The translations under genes and the position numbers were made by a program. From Candidatus Thermoplasmatota archaeon (GTDB taxonomy: Archaea; Thermoplasmatota; SW-10-69-26; JACQPN01; JAJPHT01), in NCBI GenBank assembly GCA_035540375.1, contig DATLGO010000021.1, positions 1 through 38,688 of the forward strand: DNA of 38,688 nucleotides, given 5' to 3'. Positions 31,783-38,688 of this stretch are shown piece after piece. The notes beneath the pieces are model-generated. The model did not search any database. It was given only the letters and a program-made list of their open reading frames with translations, and was not told the DNA's origin. Position 1 is the first letter of the stretch. Every line of letters begins with the position of its first letter.

Positions 31783-34482
31783 ATGGTCCCCCGCCCAGCC
31801 GGGCGGCTCCGTCCGCTCGGCCTCGCGGCGATCCTCCTCCTGGTCGCCCTCCCGGTCCTCGCCCCCTTCGCGGAGGGCGCGCGCGCCTCGACCGAGCATA
31901 TGCTCCCCACCGCCCGCCTCGGCGCGGCCGCGGTCCAGGCGAACGGCTTCATCTACCTCATCGGCGGCCGCACGGGCCACACCTCGTACCTCGACGAGAT
32001 CGTGAAGTTCGACCCCGCGACCGGCAAGAGCGAGGTCGTCGCCCGTCTTCCGCCGTCCACCGCGGGTCCGGCGGGACGGCAGAGCGCGTCCGCGGTCTAC
32101 AGCGGGTCGAAGATCTACGTCTTCGGCGGCGCGGTGATCGTGACCGCGACCTTCCCCGACGGCTCGCAGGGCCCCGTTCCCCAGTCCCTCCCCGACATCG
32201 TCGAATGGGATCCTCAGAACCCCTCGCAGGCGCCGACGCTCCTCGTCGACCGCCTGCCGCGCCCCGTCTGGGGCACGGGGGCGGCCTATTACAACGGTAA
32301 GGCGTACGTGTTCGGCGGCTTCCAGTTCGACATCAAGAAGCCGACCGACATCGGCCGCAACGACGAGATCTACGAGTTCTCGCCCGCGAAGTCCGTCGGC
32401 TCGCGCGTCGTGAAAGCCCCGGGCGCGCTCCCGTATCCGCTGCAGGACGCGGGCGTCGCGGTCGCGGGCCCCTATGCCTACCTCTTCGGCGGCCTCGCGA
32501 CGCTCACGCGCGAGCCCGACGCCGAAAGCGGCGCGTCGACGCAATCGACGGTCGTGGACACGATCATCCGCGTCTACCTGCCAACGACCGACGCGGAGAA
32601 CCTCACGGCGACGAAGCCGAAGGCGCGCCTCCCCGCGCGCCTCCAGTACCACAGCGCGGCGCTCGTGCCCGACACGAAGGACATGATCTACGTATTCGGC
32701 GGGCGGCAGGCCGACGGGACGCCGACCGCCGCCATCCACGCCTTCGACCCTTCGAGCCACGAGGCGTTCGCGCTTCCCTTCACGCTTCCCGGGGCCCGCT
32801 TCGCGGCCGCGGCCGCCGAGGTCGGCGGAAACGTGTACGTCCTCGGCGGTCGCGACACGGCCTCGCACGAGAACGGCATGCGCGACATCGTGAAGTTCGT
32901 CGCGGGCGCCACCGAGCCCGGCGCCCCGCGCGACGTGCGCGCCGACGCGGGCGAAACCATCCTCGTCTCGTGGTCCCCGCCCTTCTACGACGGCGGCGCG
33001 CCCATCACCGGCTACAAAGCGTATCGCATCGATCCGAGCGGCAACACGACGCTGCTTGCGACCCTCTCGGCGGGCGCGCTCACCCATCGCGACACGCCGC
33101 CCGCGAAGGGCGTTCTCTACACCTACCGCGTGACGGCGACGAACGAGAAGGGCGAAAGCCGCGCAGGCGGCGAGGTCCAGATTCGCTCGCCCACGACGCC
33201 GCCCTCCGCGCCCCGGGCGGTCGCCGTCTTCCCAAGCGACCGCGCGCTTCTCGTGCGGTGGGAGCCCCCCGCGGACGACGGCGGCCTTCCCATCGCGGCG
33301 TACCGGATCTACCGCGACGTCGCCGACGCCTCGGGCCGTCCGCACGCGACGTGCCCGGGCGACGCGAGCGGCGGCTGCATCGAGAACGGCTTCCGCGACG
33401 CGGGCCTCGTGAACGGCGTGAACCACACGTACCGCGTCGTCGCGGTCAACAGCCGCGGTCCTTCGCCCGCGAGCGAGGCCGCGACGGGTTCGGCGGCCGC
33501 GACGCCTCCGGCGCCGACGCGCCTCGCGGCGACGGTCGCCGGCACGAGCGTGTTCCTCACGTGGGACGCGGTCGATCGGCCCGGCGTCTCGTACCACGTC
33601 CATCGCGGCGTGGACGGCGCCGCCCCCGCGCGGATCGCGACGGTCCACGACCCCGCCTACACCGACGAGCGGCTCGAACGCGGCCGCGTCTACCGCTACT
33701 ACGTCCGCGCCGCCGACCAGGCCGGCGCGGGTCCCCCGTCGAACGTCGCGGAAGCGCCGCTGTTCGAGCGCCCCACGGCGCCGCGCAACCTTGTCGCGAA
33801 CGCGTCGGGCGGCGTCGTGCGGCTCACGTGGGACCCGCCCGTGTCGGGCGGCGGCGCCCCCGCGGTCCAGTATCTCGTCAAGCGCGAAGCCCCCGGCGCC
33901 GAGGCCGCCTACGTCGCCTCGGGCCTCACCGCCACGAGCTGGGAGGACGCGAACGTCGTCGCCGGCCTCACGTACCGCTATTTCGTCGAAGCCGCGAACG
34001 CGGCCGGGAAGAGCGCCGCGGCCGGGCCCGCGAGCGCCGCCCCGGGCGCCGTCGCGAACGCGAGACCGACGGCGTCGCTGACCGCGACGGCGGCGACGCT
34101 CCGCGTCGCCGAGAAGATCACCTTCGACGCCTCCTACTCGACGGACGCGGACGGGCGCGTGGTCGAGTACGCGTTCGATTTCGGGGACGGCGTCACGACG
34201 GGGTGGGTCAAGACGCCCACCGTCGAGCACACCTACGCGACGAACGGCAGCTACACCGCGAAGCTCGTGGTCCGCGACGACCGGGGCGCGGAGAGCGAGC
34301 GCGCGGCGAGCTGGAACCTCGTCGTCGGGGCCGTCAAGCGCGACGAGAACACGGACAATCCGCGCCCGCCGGTCGACGATCGGCCTGGCGTCGAGGCCGG
34401 CCGTCTCCCGCACCCGGGCATCGCCATGCTCGTCCTCGTCCTGTTCGGCGCGGCGCGCGCGCTCAAGCGGCGAAGAGATTGA
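31783..34482 (+). CDS. Large surface protein: Kelch propeller, four FN3 domains, PKD domain, C-terminal anchor
   Basis: The 899-residue product has a signal peptide (first 35 residues). Kelch-type repeats of a beta-propeller follow at about 40-370 (IYLIGGRTG, KIYVFGGAV, AYVFGGFQF, AYLFGGLAT, IYVFGGRQA, VYVLGGRD). Four fibronectin type III domains start near 376, 472, 573 and 662 (ILVSWSPP, LLVRWEPP, VFLTWDAV, VRLTWDPP). A PKD domain (YAFDFGDG, about 760-850) and a C-terminal hydrophobic helix flanked by PHPG and KRRRD, resembling an archaeosortase-type tail, complete it. It is exported and anchored; a role in adhesion or carbohydrate binding is plausible but unproven. Confidence 0.9.
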   Translation: MVPRPAGRLRPLGLAAILLLVALPVLAPFAEGARASTEHMLPTARLGAAAVQANGFIYLIGGRTGHTSYLDEIVKFDPATGKSEVVARLPPSTAGPAGRQSASAVYSGSKIYVFGGAVIVTATFPDGSQGPVPQSLPDIVEWDPQNPSQAPTLLVDRLPRPVWGTGAAYYNGKAYVFGGFQFDIKKPTDIGRNDEIYEFSPAKSVGSRVVKAPGALPYPLQDAGVAVAGPYAYLFGGLATLTREPDAESGASTQSTVVDTIIRVYLPTTDAENLTATKPKARLPARLQYHSAALVPDTKDMIYVFGGRQADGTPTAAIHAFDPSSHEAFALPFTLPGARFAAAAAEVGGNVYVLGGRDTASHENGMRDIVKFVAGATEPGAPRDVRADAGETILVSWSPPFYDGGAPITGYKAYRIDPSGNTTLLATLSAGALTHRDTPPAKGVLYTYRVTATNEKGESRAGGEVQIRSPTTPPSAPRAVAVFPSDRALLVRWEPPADDGGLPIAAYRIYRDVADASGRPHATCPGDASGGCIENGFRDAGLVNGVNHTYRVVAVNSRGPSPASEAATGSAAATPPAPTRLAATVAGTSVFLTWDAVDRPGVSYHVHRGVDGAAPARIATVHDPAYTDERLERGRVYRYYVRAADQAGAGPPSNVAEAPLFERPTAPRNLVANASGGVVRLTWDPPVSGGGAPAVQYLVKREAPGAEAAYVASGLTATSWEDANVVAGLTYRYFVEAANAAGKSAAAGPASAAPGAVANARPTASLTATAATLRVAEKITFDASYSTDADGRVVEYAFDFGDGVTTGWVKTPTVEHTYATNGSYTAKLVVRDDRGAESERAASWNLVVGAVKRDENTDNPRPPVDDRPGVEAGRLPHPGIAMLVLVLFGAARALKRRRD

Positions 34483-34514
34483 GAAAAACGGAAGCCGGCG
34501 GAGCGCCCGCCGGC
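34483..34514 (-). terminator. Hairpin plus T-run terminator for the small secreted gene at 34525
   Basis: GCCGGCGG at 34494-34501 pairs perfectly with CCGCCGGC at 34507-34514 around five bases. On the reverse strand the hairpin is followed by a five-T run (34485-34489). It lies 10 bp after the small gene's stop. The hairpin could also serve the convergent Kelch gene. Confidence 0.6.
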
Positions 34515-34524
34515 GGACGGATGC

Positions 34525-34779
34525 TCACGATCCGAGAAGGTTGTCCTTCTCGCACTTCTTCTTCGTCTTGATGTTGACGAAGTCCTTCAGTTGGAGGCCA
34601 CGACACTTGTGGTTCTCCTCCCAGAGCGACCCGTCGCTCATCACGTAGATGATGCGTTGGTCGTCGTCCTTTCCGATCTGGTAGACGATCGTGGGATCCT
34701 TCGGAGCGGCCGAGACCGAAACGGTCCCGAAGACCAAGAGACCGACTCCGACGAGCGCATACAACGTCCTGGGTTTCAC
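34525..34779 (-). CDS. Tiny secreted protein, paralogue 1
   Basis: The 84-residue product has a signal peptide (MKPRTLYALVGVGLLVFGTVSVSA) and a 60-residue mature part: KDPTIVYQIGKDDDQRIIYV, MSDGSLWEENHKCRGLQLKD, then a Lys-rich end with a second Cys. The YVxxDGxxxEE...GLQ pattern is shared with the next reverse-strand gene (35023-35286), so they are probably duplicates. AGGTG lies eight bases before the GTG start. Function unknown; the two cysteines could form one disulphide. Confidence 0.75.
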   Translation of the reverse strand: MKPRTLYALVGVGLLVFGTVSVSAAPKDPTIVYQIGKDDDQRIIYVMSDGSLWEENHKCRGLQLKDFVNIKTKKKCEKDNLLGS

Positions 34780-34846
34780 TGTGGCAACACCTACCTGACT
34801 CTCCAGCGCCGCGGGCGGAGCCTGCGGCCATGATCCCCGGCAACAG

Positions 34847-34879
34847 GGGAACGGTCACCTGTTCCCGGGAGGTTATAGG
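34847..34879 (-). promoter_or_regulatory. Promoter with inverted repeat for the gene at 34525-34779
   Basis: The reverse-strand TATA box CCTATAACC (34871-34879) predicts initiation near 34849. GGGAAC at 34847-34852 and GTTCCC at 34861-34866 form an inverted repeat across that position, a possible operator. The leader is then about 70 nt long, unlike the leaderless genes nearby. Confidence 0.45.
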
Positions 34880-34973
34880 AAGGGTTCCCCGTCACCCGAG
34901 GCAGTGACGGATCGCCACCGGGGTCGAACGGGCCGGGACCGCCGCGATTTCCGCTCGGCGGCGCGTCGTGGAC

Positions 34974-35013
34974 AAAAAAGGAGATGCGCGGAGGGGGCGG
35001 GGCCCCCTCCGCG
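34974..35013 (-). terminator. Strong hairpin plus T6 terminator for the gene at 35023
   Basis: A perfect 12-bp stem (34987-34998 with 35002-35013) and 3-nt loop starts 10 bp after the stop codon. On the reverse strand it is followed seven bases later by six T residues (34979-34974). This looks like a bacterial-style intrinsic terminator, unusual in archaea. Confidence 0.7.
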
Positions 35014-35022
35014 GGGGCGTGG

Positions 35023-35286
35023 TCACGCGAGGACGTCCGTGTCGGCGTCCCAGCAGTGCCAGATCGGCGTGATGCCGTCTTCCTCGTAACCGTCGATGTG
35101 GCAGCCGCCGGTCGTCTGGAGGCCGGCTTCCTGGCCGGTCTCCTCGAACACGCGGCCGTCTTCGGTCACGTAGAGGTCGTTCTCGAGGTCGAGCACGAGG
35201 AGCGCGTCCTCGGCGGGCGCCGGGGCCGCCGTGGCGATCCCGAGGCCGACGATCGCGACGAGCGCGAGCGCAAGGGTCTTGTTCAT
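35023..35286 (-). CDS. Tiny secreted protein, paralogue 2
   Basis: The 87-residue product has a signal peptide (MNKTLALALVAIVGLGIATAAPA) and a very acidic mature part (DALLVLDLENDLYVTEDGRVFEETGQEAGL), ending in two Cys near Trp/His (GGCHIDGYEEDG, WHCWDADTD). The segment LYVTEDGRVFEE...GLQ resembles IYVMSDGSLWEE...GLQ of its neighbour. GGAGG lies eight bases before the ATG, with a leader of at least 100 nt. Function unknown. Confidence 0.75.
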   Translation of the reverse strand: MNKTLALALVAIVGLGIATAAPAPAEDALLVLDLENDLYVTEDGRVFEETGQEAGLQTTGGCHIDGYEEDGITPIWHCWDADTDVLA

Positions 35287-35358
35287 TTGTTTTTCCTCCG
35301 TTCACTGCGAAGATGCGGAGCCTCCGCTCGCGCGGATGCTTCGCAACCTCCCTTTTCG

Positions 35359-35382
35359 CGCCCGCGACCTGCGCCGCGGGCG
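35359..35382 (-). promoter_or_regulatory. Stem-loop in the leader of the small secreted gene
   Basis: CGCCCGCG (35359-35366) pairs with CGCGGGCG (35375-35382) across eight bases. It sits about 75 bp upstream of the ATG at 35286. The surrounding 275-bp gap to glyS has no gene and no clear TATA box; I see nothing else in it. Confidence 0.35.
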
Positions 35383-35561
35383 ACACATCCACACACCACA
35401 GGTGCATGATACAAGCTGTCGTCCATCGCTTGATTTGATGACGAGACCGTATGCATCGACGTGAACGAGTCACGCCGCGGGACACGGGCTCGCCAGGAAT
35501 GAAGACGGCAAATCGCGCCTTCCGACCTTCTACATGAACGGTCCGCGATGGACCCTCGGGG

Positions 35562-37511
35562 TCACAGGTCAGCGAACGTCGCGCGCCCGCGCGCGAGGCG
35601 CTCGAGCGCGTCGACGACGGCGTCGAGCGGGATGCGCTTCTGTTCCGCGGAGTCGCGGTCGCGGATCGTGACGCTTTTCTCCGAGAGCGTGTCGTAGTCC
35701 ACCGTCACGCAGAACGGGACGCCGATCTCGTCCGCGCGGGCGTAGCGCCGGCCGATGGAGCCGCCGTCGTCGTACTGCGAGAGCACGCCGCGCTCGCGCA
35801 GGTCGACGTCGATCTTCTTCGCGACGACATCGAGGCCGTCCTTCGCCATGAGCGGGAAAACGCCCGCCTTGATGGGCGCGACGCGCGCGGGCAGCTTCAG
35901 CGTCGCCCACTCCTTCTCCTCGTACGCGCCTTCGAGCACCGCGTAGAAGATGCGGTCGATGCCGTACGACGGCTCGACGACGTGGGGGACGTACGATTCG
36001 CCGTCCAACCGCTCCGTGATGCGCTCGACGCGGTACGCATCCGCGGGAACCTCGTAGTCCTGTCCGTCCGCGCTCACGCGGATCGGTTGCCCCGGCGTGA
36101 TCGCGTCGGGGCTCAAGGCCTTCACGGCCTCCATCACGGCGCCGGCCTTGCCCTTGTAGAGCGGGCCGAGCTTCGCGCCGTTCGGCACGACGCGATTGAC
36201 CTCGACGTCGCGCGGCGAGGGGAATCGGCGCAGGGCGAGGAGATTCGCGCCCGAAACGCGCGCGTGCGCCTTGAGGTCGTAGTCGGTGCGGTCCGCGATG
36301 CCGACGATCTCGACCCAGCCGAAGCGCGGCGAGAGGAACTCCGCGTCCCATGTGTCCGTGCTGTAGTGCGCCTTCTCCGTCGAAAGATGCTGACGGAAGC
36401 GCAGCTTCGCGGGCGAGACGCCGGCCAGATCGAGGAAGCGATCCGTGAGCGCGATGAAGTATCCGAGCGCGCCGTTCGCGATGATTCCCTTCGCGACGGC
36501 CTCGCCCATCGGGAGGCGCACGACGTCCTCGGTGCCGCGCTCCTGCGCCTCGCGCGTGAGAAGCGCGAGCTCGCGACCGGCGAGCGCCTCGAACCGGGGC
36601 CACGTCTTGTTCTCCGGGTCGAAGAAGACTTCGGCCTCCATCTGGTGGAACTCGCGGAGGCGCAGGAGCGACTGCCGCGGGCTGATCTCGTTGCGGTACG
36701 CCTTCCCGATCTGGACGGCGCCGAACGGCATCTCCTCGCGGAAGTAGCGGTAGAGCCACGTGAAGTCCATGAACATGCCCTGCGCGGTCTCGGGCCTGAG
36801 ATACCCGGCGCGGCCGGATCCGGGTCCGACCTGGGTCTTGAACATGAGGTTGAACGCGGTGATCTTCGTCTGCTCGTCGAACGCCTTCGAGCACCCGGGG
36901 CACGTGAGCGTCGCCTCGTACACGGGCTTTCCGGCGACGGCAAGCGCCACGCGCGACGTCGAGAATGCGCCCGTCAGCGGGCCAGCCTCCGTCTTGCGGT
37001 CCTCCTTGGGGCGCATGAGGCGCGTCACGTTCTCCGGCGACGGGTCCTGATCGGCGCTCGCGCGCGCCGTTTCGTAGAAGGGCGTCAGCGTCGCGAGGAC
37101 GATCGAACGCGTCGCGGCGTCGATGGCCTTCGACTTCGCGAGCGCCGCCGCGGCCCCGTCGAGGAAACGCTTGAACTCGCCCTTCAGGAGGTGGTCGCCG
37201 CGGAATCCGCCGCCGCATTGCGCGCATTCGACGACCGTGTCCGCGAACTTCTCGAGGTGGCCGGAAGCGCGGAACACCTGCTCGGGCGAGATCGTCGGGC
37301 ACTGGATCTCCGCCATGCCCTCGCCGTGCACGTAGAGGGAGCGCCAGAGATTCTCGAGGTTCGTCTTGAGCCCCGCGCCGAGCGGACCGTAATCGAAGAA
37401 ACCCGCCACGCCGCCGTAGATCTCGTAGCTCGGAGCGAGGTAGCCGCGGCGCTTCAGGAGGGCCATGAGCTTCTCGTGGACGTCGGGGGCGGGCTCGGCC
37501 AAGGGGGGCAC
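35562..37511 (-). CDS. glyS: Glycyl-tRNA synthetase, archaeal/eukaryotic type
   Basis: The 649-residue class II synthetase charges tRNA-Gly. Motif 1 region YGGVAGFFDYGPLGAGLK is followed by a Cys-rich part (CAQCGGGF and CPGC). LRPETAQGMF, motif 2 (KAYRNEISPRQSLLRLREFHQMEAE) and motif 3 (VVEPSYGIDRIFYAVLEGAY) follow. The C-terminal anticodon-binding domain runs from VAPIKAGVFPL to GVPFCVTVDYDTL. Length fits the homodimeric archaeal enzyme. The GTG start is 27 bp after a TATA box, so it is leaderless. Confidence 0.97.
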   Translation of the reverse strand: MPPLAEPAPDVHEKLMALLKRRGYLAPSYEIYGGVAGFFDYGPLGAGLKTNLENLWRSLYVHGEGMAEIQCPTISPEQVFRASGHLEKFADTVVECAQCGGGFRGDHLLKGEFKRFLDGAAAALAKSKAIDAATRSIVLATLTPFYETARASADQDPSPENVTRLMRPKEDRKTEAGPLTGAFSTSRVALAVAGKPVYEATLTCPGCSKAFDEQTKITAFNLMFKTQVGPGSGRAGYLRPETAQGMFMDFTWLYRYFREEMPFGAVQIGKAYRNEISPRQSLLRLREFHQMEAEVFFDPENKTWPRFEALAGRELALLTREAQERGTEDVVRLPMGEAVAKGIIANGALGYFIALTDRFLDLAGVSPAKLRFRQHLSTEKAHYSTDTWDAEFLSPRFGWVEIVGIADRTDYDLKAHARVSGANLLALRRFPSPRDVEVNRVVPNGAKLGPLYKGKAGAVMEAVKALSPDAITPGQPIRVSADGQDYEVPADAYRVERITERLDGESYVPHVVEPSYGIDRIFYAVLEGAYEEKEWATLKLPARVAPIKAGVFPLMAKDGLDVVAKKIDVDLRERGVLSQYDDGGSIGRRYARADEIGVPFCVTVDYDTLSEKSVTIRDRDSAEQKRIPLDAVVDALERLARGRATFADL

Positions 37512-37532
37512 CGCGGCTCACTAAGGCGGGGC

Positions 37533-37542
37533 GGTATTTAAC
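37533..37542 (-). promoter_or_regulatory. TATA box of glyS
   Basis: GTTAAATACC on the reverse strand is centred 27 bp before the GTG at 37511 and implies a leaderless transcript. Confidence 0.65.
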
Positions 37543-37569
37543 GGAAACGACCCCGGGATCGGCGTTCGT

Positions 37570-37734
37570 TCAGAGACCGCGGCGCGCGAGGTCGAGCGTC
37601 TTCAACTGGTCGCGGACGTCCGCGAGGAGGCCGAGCGCCTGCTCGATGTTCCGGATGCGCTCGCGGAGGTTCTCGCTCTCGCGCGCCCACGCGAGGAGCG
37701 TCTCCACGTCCACGAGATTCTTGTTCGTGGCCAT
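37570..37734 (-). CDS. Small coiled-coil protein
   Basis: The 54-residue product (MATNKNLVDVETLLAWARES, then ENLRERIRNIEQALGLLADV) is one long amphipathic helix, probably a coiled coil. GAGGAGG (37743-37749) lies eight bases before this ATG, so it is preferred. A GTG at 37776, only 4 bp after the metalloprotease stop, would give a 68-residue version in the same frame. It is probably co-transcribed with the metalloprotease gene. No family recognised. Confidence 0.6.
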   Translation of the reverse strand: MATNKNLVDVETLLAWARESENLRERIRNIEQALGLLADVRDQLKTLDLARRGL

Positions 37735-37780
37735 GATGAGGGCCTCCTCGTAGAGGCCGTCCGGGTTGGACGGCACCGCG

Positions 37781-38566
37781 TCACGTCCCCTTGAGCGCGG
37801 CGAGGTCCGCCTTGTCGTTCGAGTCGAATCTCCACGGGATGTCGCTCCCGCCCGAGAGGAGCGACGCGAGGCCCGCCGAGCTCTCGACGGCCCAGTACAT
37901 GACGCTCTGGCGGTTCGAGGAGTGGCCCTTGTGCTCGCCGTCCTCGTGGTTGCGCTGCATCGGCGTGCCGAGGTTCACGAGCCCGAGCGCGTGGCCGAGC
38001 TCGTGGATGAGCACCGCGCGCTCCACGAACCGCTCCTCCGCCTTCGAGCCGGGGAGCGTGAGAAGGCCGCCGTCGCCCGAGGTGGCCTTCCGGATGTTGC
38101 CCTTGAAGATGACGAGGCTCGACCCGGCGTACGCCGCGCCGAGGACGGCCGAGTCGCTCTTGTCGTCCTCGGATCCGCCATCGAGGTACAGGATGTGGAG
38201 CACCGCGGTGTCGCCGCCCGTGAAGCCCTTGCGGACCTTCGACTCGAGCGAAGCGATCTCCTTCCAGCCGTACTTCTTCCCGTTCCCCGCGGGCACGTCC
38301 TGGTGCGTCTGGATCTGGATCGAATCCTTGTCGAGGACCTCGTTCAGCGTCTGCTGAAACGCCGCGAGCGCCTCCGCGTTCGGGCCCGCGCCGGAGGGGT
38401 GGTGGATCTCCACGACCATCTTCTTGTACGTCTTGTCCGACACGTAATCCCGCGCCTTCGACCCGGGCGCGGAGGCCGAATTCGCGAGCCCGGGGGCGAA
38501 GGAATCCAGGCAGCCCGCCGCCACGAGGGCGACGACCGCGAGGAGGACCATCCGGTGGGCGGCCAT
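37781..38566 (-). CDS. Metzincin-like metalloprotease lipoprotein
   Basis: The 261-residue lipoprotein has a lipobox (LVAAGC, Cys19). It carries HELGHALGLVNLG at 188-200, the zinc motif HExxHxxGxx with Asn198 where metzincins have His or Asp, and a Met-turn-like VMYW at 222-225. A further histidine cluster (QRNHEDGEHKGH, 204-215) may supply the third ligand. It probably acts on extracellular peptides. The ATG is about 28 bp after a TATA box. A small coiled-coil gene follows. Confidence 0.82.
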   Translation of the reverse strand: MAAHRMVLLAVVALVAAGCLDSFAPGLANSASAPGSKARDYVSDKTYKKMVVEIHHPSGAGPNAEALAAFQQTLNEVLDKDSIQIQTHQDVPAGNGKKYGWKEIASLESKVRKGFTGGDTAVLHILYLDGGSEDDKSDSAVLGAAYAGSSLVIFKGNIRKATSGDGGLLTLPGSKAEERFVERAVLIHELGHALGLVNLGTPMQRNHEDGEHKGHSSNRQSVMYWAVESSAGLASLLSGGSDIPWRFDSNDKADLAALKGT

Positions 38567-38589
38567 GGTTCCGCATGAGGGGCTGCCGG

Positions 38590-38598
38590 GCTTAACGG
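38590..38598 (-). promoter_or_regulatory. TATA box of the metalloprotease gene
   Basis: Reverse-strand CCGTTAAGC is centred about 28 bp before ATG 38566 and includes the stop codon of the preceding partial gene, the same arrangement as at pcm. Confidence 0.5.
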
Positions 38599-38688
38599 TT
38601 GCTTTTCCGGCGCCGCGCCCGGGCGGCCCCGGCGCGGGAGGGGCCGGGGGGCCCAGGCGCCATCTCCTCCGCTTCGGGGGTCACGGGG
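38592..38688 (-). CDS. C-terminal end of a gene cut by the right edge
   Basis: The reverse strand is open from the right edge to a TAA at 38594-38592. The 31 visible residues are PVTPEAEEMAPGPPGPSRAG, then AARARRRKSNR: a Pro/Gly-rich, disordered stretch with a basic tail. Third codon positions are almost all G or C. Function cannot be judged. Confidence 0.45.
   Translation of the reverse strand, partial: PVTPEAEEMAPGPPGPSRAGAARARRRKSNR

Noticed and set aside
28746-32300. 1184-residue forward open frame
   Set aside because: It crosses the tRNA, several real genes and the Kelch promoter out of frame; the composition is Arg-dominated.
31753-34413. 886-residue reverse-strand open frame
   Set aside because: It is antisense to the Kelch-FN3 gene, whose domains are unmistakable.
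34525-34779. The two tiny secreted genes as a toxin/immunity or bacteriocin pair
   Set aside because: Both have signal peptides and resemble each other; neither has an immunity-like membrane protein or a leader with a Gly-Gly cleavage site.
1-38688. CRISPR arrays, insertion sequences, prophage, rRNA
   Set aside because: No regularly spaced repeats, transposase or phage motifs, or rRNA sequence were seen.

Overview
The window is a gene-dense, very GC-rich stretch of archaeal chromosome, most likely from a high-GC member of the Thermoplasmatota. Archaeal markers are FEN-1 with a C-terminal PCNA-binding peptide, a DUF131 membrane protein, archaeal-type glycyl-tRNA synthetase, tRNA-Thr with U73 and no encoded CCA, and many TATA boxes 25-28 bp upstream of start codons (leaderless transcripts). 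A CoaD-NTPase fusion like one known from Thermoplasma relatives points the same way. No insertion sequence, prophage, CRISPR or rRNA was seen.

Layout. 0-2.5 kb: start of a secreted protein cut by the left edge, RNase HIII, Pcm, two small hypotheticals. 2.6-6.4 kb: histidine-degradation genes hutU-hutG-hutI (no hutH here). 6.5-8.3 kb: FEN-1 and a TerC membrane protein, reverse strand. 8.5-10.0 kb: an AAA ATPase with the tandem-OB architecture of actinobacterial ARC/Mpa proteasome ATPases. 10.1-12.8 kb: secreted FN3 protein, Gnd-type dehydrogenase, tandem bactofilin-like genes. 12.9-15.7 kb: DGQHR protein, winged-helix protein and a PafA/Dop (Pup ligase/deamidase) family enzyme. 15.8-20.4 kb: accessory block of secreted proteins of unknown function and a ribbon-helix-helix regulator. 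20.4-23.1 kb: small regulators and membrane proteins, LVIVD-repeat lipoprotein. 23.1-26.3 kb: overlapping purN-folC-folP-folB operon. 26.4-31.7 kb: lipoprotein/membrane pair, protoporphyrinogen-oxidase-like gene directly behind tRNA-Thr, DUF131, CoaD-NTPase fusion, class III aminotransferase. 31.8-35.3 kb: Kelch-FN3-PKD surface protein and two related tiny secreted proteins with hairpin/T-run terminators. 35.5-38.7 kb: GlyRS, small coiled-coil protein, metzincin-like lipoprotein, and the C-terminus of a gene cut by the right edge.

The main discovery candidate is the co-occurrence, 4.4 kb apart on the same strand, of an ARC/Mpa-like ATPase and a PafA-like ligase. Together these are the signature of the bacterial Pup-proteasome system, here embedded among archaeal genes. 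No Pup-like protein ending in GGE/GGQ was found in the window, so the modifier, a second PafA/Dop enzyme and the 20S core must be sought elsewhere in the genome. Both enzymes retain the motifs expected for activity, but the ATPase lacks a recognisable C-terminal proteasome-docking motif. All functional calls come from reading motifs by eye; no database search was run.
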